64,000 bases of DNA from an uncultured Mycoplasmataceae bacterium (GTDB taxonomy: Bacteria > Bacillota_I > Bacilli_A > Mycoplasmatales > Mycoplasmoidaceae). The DNA is taken from positions 1 to 64,000 of the forward strand of contig CANEON010000001.1 of assembly GCA_947429165.1 (NCBI GenBank). The letters are read 5' to 3'. A program made the position numbers and the translations under genes. How positions within the stretch are numbered: the stretch's first letter is position 1; each line of letters opens with the position of its first letter. Shown in pieces: positions 56,379 through 64,000 of this stretch. The notes under the pieces were generated by a model. It saw only the letters and a list, made by a program, of their open reading frames with translations. It had not been told where the DNA came from and did not search any database.

Positions 56379-57742
56379 TAGTTACCTCCTTTCGTAATTC
56401 TACATTTTGAATATGAAGAATAAATTTTATTCAAAAGCATTTTCTTTTGCTTTCAAGTTTTAACATCAGTATTTTGAATTTTTAATTTTAAAAGAATTTT
56501 ATTTTTGTAATACCAAACAGGTTTTCTTTTAAATATATTGTTTCAATATTTCTTTTTTATTAAAGAAATGGCATCGGTATATTCGTTTATTTGTGATTCA
56601 ACATTAAATGTATATTCTTCATATGACATGTTTTTGTTTTTGAAACAAAGTTTCATAATTCATCTTCATGGTTTTATGTAATAAAGTAAAGAAACAACAG
56701 CAGCACCATAAACAATGATTCCAAACATTAAATCTGTAATATATGCATCAACACCACAAGATTGTGCAATTGATGATTTTGCAGTTTCGATCATACCAAA
56801 CAAAATTGAAACAGGCACAATTCCAATAGGATTATTCATTGCAATTAGTCCAACAGAAATTCCGTTAAATCCTTCGATAGGAATTGCTTTTGCTGTAATT
56901 TCAGTAGGAACGTTACCGTTTGATTTTCCCAAATAAACCATTGCTCCTAATAATCCAGCAATTAATCCAGATATTAGCATAGATAGTATTTGGTTTTTCT
57001 TAACTGAATAACCAGCATATCTACTACCTTCTAAACTTAATCCTACATCTGTAATTTTCTTTCCGAATACCAAGAATTTAAATATTACAAAACAGAAAAT
57101 AACAGCAAATATCGAAAGAATTATTAATGGAACTGCAGATTGACCATTAATTTGTAATAACACATTATCAGTTAAACTTTCTGTATATGTTCCAGATGGA
57201 TCAATATTACATAAACTCTTTACCATGTATGTTCCAGCAAAATAAATAATTCAATTAAACATAATTGATGAAACAACTTCGTTCATATTGAATTTTGCTT
57301 TTAATCATCCAATAATTGCCGCAATTAATCCACCCATACACATAGCAACAATTATTAAAATAATTTGTCCAATTACATTAGGAACACTCTTCATGTATTG
57401 TCCAATAATTGTTGCAAACATACCTGCAAATAACATTTGACCAGATATTCCAATATTAAACAAACCGCACTTAAAAGCAAAAATAAACGAACAAGCTGCT
57501 ACTACAAATATTGAAATGTTTGTAAATAATGATCCAACGTTTGATTTAGTAAATGGTGCAGTAAATATTTGATAGAAAACATCAGTAAATAAACTTGCTT
57601 TACCATAAATTATCATGCAGATAAATAAAGCTATAAATAAAGATAAAAATATTATGGTTAGTGAAACTAAAAAGTTTTTAGTTCCGTTTTTTCTATTACT
57701 TGAATGTAAGAAATTATCAAATCTTAATCTTAACGAATTCAT
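56378..57742 (-). CDS. Nucleoside ABC transporter permease 1 (BMP type)
   Basis: 454 residues. Core membrane region contains FKCGLFNIGISGQMLFAG and, later, LEGSRYAGYSVKKN (docking loop) and IEGFNGISVGLIAMNNP. The last 90 residues form an unusual Lys-rich cytosolic tail, longer than in family relatives of about 350 residues. Overlaps both neighbours by one base. Confidence 0.9.
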
Positions 57743-59322
57743 TATTTGCCTCCTTTCTTAACAGATCTTGATAAATATTTACCAACCATTGTTTTATTTG
57801 TGTCACAAACTTTAGACTCGTAAACAAATCTACCTTGATCTATTACAAGAACACGATCAGCGATTTTAAATATTTCGTCTAATTCATAAGAAATTAGCAA
57901 TACGCTTGAACCTTTCTTAGTATCATTCATTACTTTTTTATGAATATCTGAAATAGCTTTTAAATCTAAACCTCTAGTTGGCTGCACCATAACAACTAAT
58001 GAGTGGAATTTTTCAATTTCTCTACCAACTACAAGTTTTTGTTGGTTACCACCAGATAAATTTCTTACTGGAGCATTGATGTTGTTAGATCCTCTAACAT
58101 CTCATTTTTTGCAAACATCTTTTGCAAAATTGTTTATTGCTCTTTTATTAATAAAACCAAAGTTTGAAAAAGGTTTTCTATCAATAATTGGTGAAACTAC
58201 ATTGTAAGCAATTGATTCATCTGGAATCAATGCATATTTTAAACGGTCTTCAGGAACGTGTGAAATTCCTTCATCATAAATTTTCTTAATTGAAAGTTTG
58301 GTTAGATCAACTGGTTTTTTAGATTTAGGCTTATAAAAATTTATAGAACCTTTCTTTGGTTTAATCAATCCACCAATTGCTAAAGCAATTTCTGATTGAC
58401 CGTTTCCTTCTATTCCAGCAATTCCTAAAATTTCTCCACGTTTGACACTAAAAGAAACATCGTTTACTCCAATAAGTTTAGGTTGAGAGATTTTGTTAAT
58501 TGTTAGATTTTTTACTTCTAAAGCAATATCTGTTTTGTCGTAATTGAACTTTCTTTGGTTTGTGACCTCAGAAAATTTCTGACCGATCATATATTCACTA
58601 ATTTTTTCAACCGATGTTGACTTAACATCGTAAGTTCCTATATATAGACCTTTTCTAATTACACTAACTCTATCAGCAACAGCTTTTACTTCGTTTAATT
58701 TATGAGTAATAATAACGATTGTTTTACCTTGTTTCTTAAACTCTTTTAACATTTTTAAGAAACCTTGAATTTCATCATCAGATAAAACTGCTGTTGGTTC
58801 ATCAAATATTAAAATATTTGAATCTCTATAAAGGAGTTTTAAAATTTCTGTTCTTTGTTGTTCGCCAACAGTAGCATTAATTGCTTTGGTATCTAAATTA
58901 ACTTTTAAATTATATTTTTTTGATAAACCTAAAATTTTATTCCTTGCTTCAGTTTTTTTAATAAACCCAAATTTGTTTGTTAATTCTGCACCAAGAATAA
59001 TATTTTCAAACAATGTGTAAACATCAACTAATTTAAAGTGTTGGTGAACCATACCAATACCTGCTTTTGATGCGTCAATAGCAGATTTAAAGTTAACAGT
59101 TTGTCCATTAACTTTAATTTCACCAGTATCTGGTTTAAATAAACCAAATAAGATAGACATTAATGTCGTTTTTCCTGCACCATTTTCACCAACGATTGCA
59201 TGGATTTCATTTGTTTTAACTCTTAAATTAATATCTTGATTTGCTTTAATTTTTCCTTTTTGAAATGATTTAGAAACGTTTAACATTTCAAAAGCAAATT
59301 CTGGTTTTTGAACACGCTTCAT
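57742..59322 (-). CDS. Nucleoside ABC transporter ATP-binding protein, tandem domain
   Basis: 526 residues with two ABC domains. Domain 1: Walker A GENGAGKT (45-52), signature region VGEQQRTEI, Walker B ILIFDEPTAVLSD. Domain 2: degenerate Walker A GIEGNGQSE and a canonical LSGGNQQK signature, as in other ribonucleoside/sugar importers. Energises the two permeases encoded next. Confidence 0.95.
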
Positions 59323-59324
59323 AA

Positions 59325-60833
59325 CTAAAATGTAAACTCCATATTATCATCAATATATTTCAAAGGATCAGTCCATGAAGTTGATGGTTTTTCTTTTAAA
59401 AGCTTTGATAAAGCTTCAGCATATGTCATTTGTTGAGATGGACTAATTTTAAATATTGATTTAACCATATCAACAATATATTGTTCTCCACCAGAAGAAA
59501 CTTTACAACCGTTGTTATTTAAATCTCCAACTGTTAAATAACCAAAAGAACCAATTTTAACTTTACCATCTGTTGAATATGTTTCTTCTTTTTTTTCTGC
59601 AAGTTTTAATATTGCTGAAGTCATATAAGCAATATTCTTTTCAGCTGAAAACTTAATTATCTTGTCGTGATATTTTGAATCGGAACCATCGTCATAAACA
59701 CTTGTTTCGTTCATATCACTATTTTCTTGATCTGTATCAACACCAACAACAATACAGTCTGATTTTTGATTTTTAATTTCTTGAACAGTATCAATAGTTT
59801 GTGGTCCAGCAACAGGCATAATTGCATCTGCTCCACGAGCTAAAAGATTTTGAACAACAGATCTTCCGTCACCAATAGTGAAGGTACCACTAAAATATGA
59901 ATCTTCTTTACCTAAGTTAATTACGTTAACTTTGTGTTGTTCAAAATCTTCGTCTGAATAATTCATTAATGGTAATACATAGTTATTAAAGAATTGAACA
60001 CCACGTTCAAATCCTCCCATGAATATAGTAACTGTTGGAATACTTGTTCCACCAAATGTTCCAACAGATAATGGGCCTTTCTTAATATAATGTTCAAAAT
60101 TCTTTTGATTTAATGATAAATATGTACATGCAGATAATCCTGCTAAAAAAGCAGATTGATCTGCTCTAAACATAACAGATGCAATTCTCTTATCATTTTC
60201 CATATTAGAGTCGATCAAAATGTATCCAGCTTTGTTGTACGTATCTTGACGTGATGTTTTAAATTGAGAAAGCGGTGTTGAATGTAGATACCCTGGTAAA
60301 ACTAAAACTTTTTTACCAGCATCTACTGCAGCACTATATGTTGAAACAAATCCAGCCGGTTGATCGTTAGCTGGTTTTCCAGAATAATTATTATTGTCTT
60401 TAGAATAAAACTCATTAATCTGTTCATCAGAAACAGTTGGATATTCATCGCCAGGTTTTCATTGACCTTGTTGTCAAACATATAAACCTTTGTATGCTCC
60501 TTCATTAAAAGATTTATCCAATACTTGATGGTTAGAACCATCAATAACTTCTTCAGCAAATTTGTCATATCCATTAAAGTCAACAGTTACTTTACCAGTT
60601 TGATCAGAACAGTTTCATTTAGTTTCTAAAGGAGTAATACCACCACCATATGAAATATGATTAGTAGCATTATCAAAGTCAATAAATTGACTATATGAAT
60701 GTGCGCTAGCTAATCCATATACTAATCCAAATGTTCCAACTAAAGCGGTAGTTGCTAAACCGAGTTTAAAAATAAGAGACTTATGTCCTTTAAAGAAATT
60801 TCAAAAAGACTATTTCCAGTTCTTATTTTGCAT
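59325..60833 (-). CDS. BMP-family substrate-binding protein with an early amber codon
   Basis: About 502 codons. The body matches BMP/PnrA-type nucleoside-binding proteins: MFRADQSAFLAGLSACTY, VGTFGGTSIPTVTIFMGGFERG, ARGADAIMPVAGPQT and GVDTDQ. A signal anchor (LIFKLGLATTALVGTFGLVYGL) follows the Lys-rich start. The only ATG (60833), 8 nt after a TATAAT, reads MQNKNWK and then TAG (60810-60812) before continuing in frame. No other good start exists before the signal. Either a nonsense mutation (TGG or TGA to TAG), a sequencing error, or unusual initiation. First gene of the transporter-upp-atp cluster. Confidence 0.8.
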
Positions 60834-60841
60834 ATTTAAAT

Positions 60842-60847
60842 ATTATA
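60842..60847 (-). promoter_or_regulatory. -10 box of the transporter operon
   Basis: TATAAT 8 nt before the ATG at 60833, in the 22-bp gap to rpiB. Again a very short leader. Confidence 0.5.
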
Positions 60848-60855
60848 TATTTAAA

Positions 60856-61305
60856 TTAATTATTTGAGTTTTCGTAATCAACAATTTTTTGAACTCGTCT
60901 ATTGTGTCTATCTCCAAGGAATTTTGCATTTAGAAAATTATTAATAATTTCTAAGTTTGTATTCAAGTCGTTGAATCTTGCGCTCAAACATAAAACGTTT
61001 GCATTATTGTGTTCAACCCCAAGAGCAGCTGTTTCTGGTTTATATACATCGACAGCTCTAATTCCCTTTACTTTGTTGGCAGCAATTGTCATTCCAAATC
61101 CTGTTCCGCAAATTAAAATACCAATCCCGTTATTTTTTACAACTTCATTACATACTTTAAATCCATAATCTGGATAATCAACAGAATCGTTTGAATCTGT
61201 GCCCAAATTTTCATATTTAATATTTTGTTTATCAAAATATTCACAGATACTTTTCTTCATATCTGTTGCTGCATGATCATTTGCTATATATATAGTTTTA
61301 TTCAT
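60856..61305 (-). CDS. rpiB: Ribose-5-phosphate isomerase B / LacAB family
   Basis: 149 residues. Interconverts ribose 5-phosphate and ribulose 5-phosphate. Active-site segments YIANDHAATDMKK, LICGTGFGMTIAANKV (catalytic Cys) and DRHNRRVQKI are present. It would feed PRPP supply for the salvage enzymes nearby. Overlaps the end of tsaC by 8 nt. Confidence 0.9.
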   Translation of the reverse strand: MNKTIYIANDHAATDMKKSICEYFDKQNIKYENLGTDSNDSVDYPDYGFKVCNEVVKNNGIGILICGTGFGMTIAANKVKGIRAVDVYKPETAALGVEHNNANVLCLSARFNDLNTNLEIINNFLNAKFLGDRHNRRVQKIVDYENSNN

Positions 61306-61846
61306 TGTATATCTCCTTTAAAATTTTTTGACCGTCTAAATCGCCTTCTCTTAAAACTTTCTTACTATCTAAATTAATTATGGTTGATGGATTAGTATTT
61401 TTTGTTTTCTTTCTTTTGTTATCTACCAAAACCAATTTTCATTCTCATCGTCTAAAAGTATTATGAGCTTCATCTAAATCTGTTATAGGATTTCTTCCTG
61501 ATATATTTGCACTAGATGAATATAAGAAATCAAATCTATCTAATAGTTTTAATAGAAAATCATCATTGGGAACTCTATAACCAATTTTATTTTTAACTAC
61601 AGTTAGTTTTCCTGGTCAATACTTTTTAAGCACATCAACTTCTTTTTGTGTAAAGACACCTAAATTTTCAAAATCTTTAATAAATAAAACAAGTTTCTTA
61701 TAGTGTGGGCGTCTCTTAATTTTATATATATTTTTTTTGTCTAAACTTACAATACCCATAACGGTATCTGTATTAACAATTGCAGCCTTATCGTTTCTTA
61801 ATTCAAACTCTATATAATCTAACTCGTTTGGTTGATAAATTATCAT
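61298..61846 (-). CDS. tsaC: L-threonylcarbamoyladenylate synthase (TsaC/YrdC/Sua5)
   Basis: 182 residues. Makes the activated intermediate for t6A in ANN-reading tRNAs. The pattern TDTVMGIVSLD, then IYKIKRRPHYKKLVLF, WPGKLTVV and SSSANISG is the family signature. Trp codons by TGA. Confidence 0.9.
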
Positions 61847-61888
61847 ATATTATTAATATATATTTTTTAGCAAAAAAATATTAATGAA

Positions 61889-62737
61889 TTAAATCGTTTG
61901 TTTTTCACTAACCGTTAAAGTCCGATAATTTCCAGAAAGATCTTTGTAAAATTCAAAATTTAAATCTGTTTTTTCTAAAAAAGCTTTAAGGTTGTTTGTC
62001 TGGGTTGATGAAATCTCAAAAACCATTAAAAATTTCTTCGGATTATTTACAATGCTTTGATAGTTAGAAAAAATGTTGAAATAAAATTCGTTAGGGTCGT
62101 TTGAGTTAACAAAGCTAATATCTGATTCATATTTTGTCATTTCATAATCAAGTTCATTCTTAGCTACATATGGAGGATTCATAAGAATTACATCAAACTT
62201 TAAATTATTTTTTGTAATTGTTTTTAAATAATCACCACAAATAGTTGAAACATTTAAATTATTTTTTTTAGAATTATGTTTGATGTTTTCGATAGAAACA
62301 GGATTGATATCAATGCAAGTCACATTAGAATCTTTAAATGTTTTTTTCATATATAAACCCATGTTCCCTGTACCAGAACACAAATCAACAATTGAAATTT
62401 TACTATTGTTAAATTTTTCCAAAAGCTTTTGTCTTGCTATTTGGCAAACAAATTCTGTTTCGTTTCTTGGAACAAGAATATTATCAAATACATCGATGCT
62501 AATTCCAAGAAAGGAAGTATTTTTAGTTATGTGACCTAATGGTTTTTTATTTATAAAGTATTCAATACATTGCTTTCTTAATTCATTAAAGGCAAAATCA
62601 ATCTCTTCATTTCGATTGCTTATATAAGACAACTTATCTTTTACTTTTTTTGACAAATAAAAAATGATCTCATAAATAATAAGATCATTTGATGAGTGTT
62701 CTTTTTTAATTTCATTAAAAGCTTCAAAAAAAGTCAT
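61889..62737 (-). CDS. prmC: Release factor glutamine methyltransferase
   Basis: 282 residues. Methylates the Gln of the GGQ motif in release factors. SAM-binding VDLCSGTGNMGLYMK and catalytic NPPYV are intact; VPRNETEF is the family motif. Stop-start contact with prfA, its natural partner. Confidence 0.95.
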   Translation of the reverse strand: MTFFEAFNEIKKEHSSNDLIIYEIIFYLSKKVKDKLSYISNRNEEIDFAFNELRKQCIEYFINKKPLGHITKNTSFLGISIDVFDNILVPRNETEFVCQIARQKLLEKFNNSKISIVDLCSGTGNMGLYMKKTFKDSNVTCIDINPVSIENIKHNSKKNNLNVSTICGDYLKTITKNNLKFDVILMNPPYVAKNELDYEMTKYESDISFVNSNDPNEFYFNIFSNYQSIVNNPKKFLMVFEISSTQTNNLKAFLEKTDLNFEFYKDLSGNYRTLTVSEKQTI

Positions 62738-63817
62738 CTATATTTTTAATTCACTCATTAATCTTGTTTGCTCGTCAGCAATTAACGGATCAATGATTTC
62801 ATCAAGGTTACCTTGCATTATTTGGTCGAGCTTATTTAGTGTTAAACCAATTCTATGATCTGTTACTCTATTTTGTGGGTAGTTGTACGTTCTAATTTTT
62901 TCTGAACGATCGCCAGTACCAACTTGAGATTTTCTCATAGAAGAAATTTTTTCATTTCTTTCAGTTTCTTGTTTTTCTCAAAGTTTAGAATATAGCATTT
63001 TCATACATGTATCACGGTTTTCAAACTGTGACTTACCTTCTTGACAACTTACTACAACGCCAGTTGGTATATGTGTAATTCTCACAGCTGATTCTGTTCT
63101 GTTAACGTGTTGACCGCCAGCACCAGATGCTCTATATGTATCAATTCTTAAATCAGCAGGATTAATTTTAACATCCACCGCATCGAATTCTGGTAATACT
63201 GCAACTGTAATAGTAGAAGTATGAACTCTACCTTTAGATTCTGTAGCAGGAACACGTTGAACACGGTGAACACCAGATTCAAATTTCATTTTTGAATAAA
63301 CTTCTTGGCCTGAAATGTTGAAATAAATGTAATCATATCCACAAGAATTTTGTGAGATGTCCATAATCTTAATTTTTCATCCTTGCTTATCAGCAAATCT
63401 TTTATATGTATCAAACAAATCAGCAACAAATATAGAAGATTCATCACCACCAGCTCCTGGTCTCATTTCAACTATAACGTTCTTTTCGTTGTTTGGATCA
63501 ACTGGTAATAACAAAATTTTAATTTGTTCTTCAAGCGGAGGAATTTGGGTTTTAATTTCGTCTAATTCCATCTTAGCTAAGTCAATTAAATCTTTATCTG
63601 ATTCATTAGCTAAGATCTTCTCATCTTGTGAACCATTATCAATTAACTTTTTATATTCTAAAAACTTTTCATGTAATGGAGCAGCATGTTTAATTTGCTT
63701 GTTTATCTCTGTTAATTGACTAATCGGTAAACTAGCAGATTCAAGCTGTTTATTAAGCTCTAAATACTTGTTTGATATAGATTCTAATGATTCGAATAAT
63801 CTTTTGTTATATTCCAT
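62738..63817 (-). CDS. prfA: Peptide chain release factor 1
   Basis: 359 residues, normal. Reads UAA and UAG. GGQ in [15 protein letters not shown], and [12 protein letters not shown] in the second domain. With UGA reassigned to Trp this would be the only release factor needed. One TGA Trp before KIKIMD. Transcribed with prmC, tsaC and rpiB. Confidence 0.97.
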
Positions 63818-63843
63818 AGTTTGTATAAAAAAATCTCCTACTT

Positions 63844-63866
63844 ATAAAAAAAGACAAAATGTCTTT
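63844..63866 (-). terminator. Terminator upstream of prfA
   Basis: Minus-strand AAAGACA, loop TTT, TGTCTTT, then T run. It ends the gene at 63891-64000, so prfA needs its own promoter. Confidence 0.8.
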
Positions 63867-63890
63867 CTTACGAAAGGAGATGAAATGTTG

Positions 63891-64000
63891 TTATTTTTCA
63901 GTTGATGTAAGTTCGTCTAAAGATTTAACAACTTTCTTGTTACCTGTTTTCTTGGTTTTAACAGTTTTAACTTTCTTAGTTGTTGAAGTTGCTTTTCCAG
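63891..64000 (-). CDS. C-terminal end of a Lys/Thr-rich protein (L31?)
   Basis: Only the last 35 or so codons are visible: a Lys/Thr/Val-rich tail (VKTVKTKKTGNKKVVK) ending SLDELTSTEK. rpmE (L31) often lies before prfA in Firmicutes, and basic tails on ribosomal proteins are common in this genome, but nothing in the visible part proves this. Confidence 0.35.
   Translation of the reverse strand, partial: GKATSTTKKVKTVKTKKTGNKKVVKSLDELTSTEK

Overview
The window is AT-rich DNA from a wall-less bacterium (class Mollicutes). Nearly every long gene reads through in-frame TGA codons at positions where the protein family has tryptophan, for example the last residue of ribosomal protein S14 and inner positions of RpoB, RpoC, AtpA and SecY, so genetic code 4 applies. 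A lipoprotein-type F1Fo subunit b, many signal-peptide surface proteins and BspA-like leucine-rich repeats fit a host-associated member of the Mycoplasmoidales (Mycoplasma/Malacoplasma/Ureaplasma side). BspA-like repeats plus sialic acid genes would suit a mucosal or protist-associated species, but the species cannot be fixed from sequence reading alone.

Layout. 1-8 kb: accessory region with a partial RmuC-like gene, a family of small coiled-coil genes with decayed tandem copies, a BspA-like protein, a tRNA-Arg, an alpha/beta hydrolase, purB and two surface proteins. 8-23.3 kb: the complete S10-spc-alpha ribosomal superoperon (rpsJ to rplQ, including secY, adk, map, infA, rpoA; no rpmD), preceded by a structured leader and closed by a strong terminator. 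23.4-28.8 kb: a three-gene surface-protein operon driven by a poly(A)-spaced promoter. 28.8-34.5 kb: a membrane protein diverging from an operon with a short-chain dehydrogenase, an SSS-type transporter, a GT80-like sialyltransferase and NeuA. 34.5-43.8 kb: rpoB, rpoC, rplM, rpsI, tRNA-Ile and tRNA-Ala. 43.8-47.7 kb: three more surface proteins. 47.7-60.8 kb, minus strand: a BMP-type nucleoside ABC transporter, upp and the whole ATP synthase operon, nearly without gaps. 60.8-64 kb, minus strand: prfA, prmC, tsaC, rpiB.

How it works together. Most of the window is core machinery. Two accessory themes stand out. First, 30.5-34.5 kb encodes what looks like uptake (SSS symporter), activation (CMP-sialic acid synthetase) and transfer (GT80-like) of sialic acid, so this wall-less cell may decorate its own surface with host-derived sialic acid. 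Second, surface proteins carry switch-like sequences: three promoters hold a 15-16 nt poly(A) tract placed exactly 5 nt upstream of the -10 box. One paralogue has its start codon out of frame next to A8-C-A8. Another has a canonical slippery A-AAA-AAC joining two frames. Many stand-alone genes have a TATAAT box only a few bases before the ATG, suggesting leaderless mRNAs, whereas operon genes carry AGGAGG-type ribosome binding sites.
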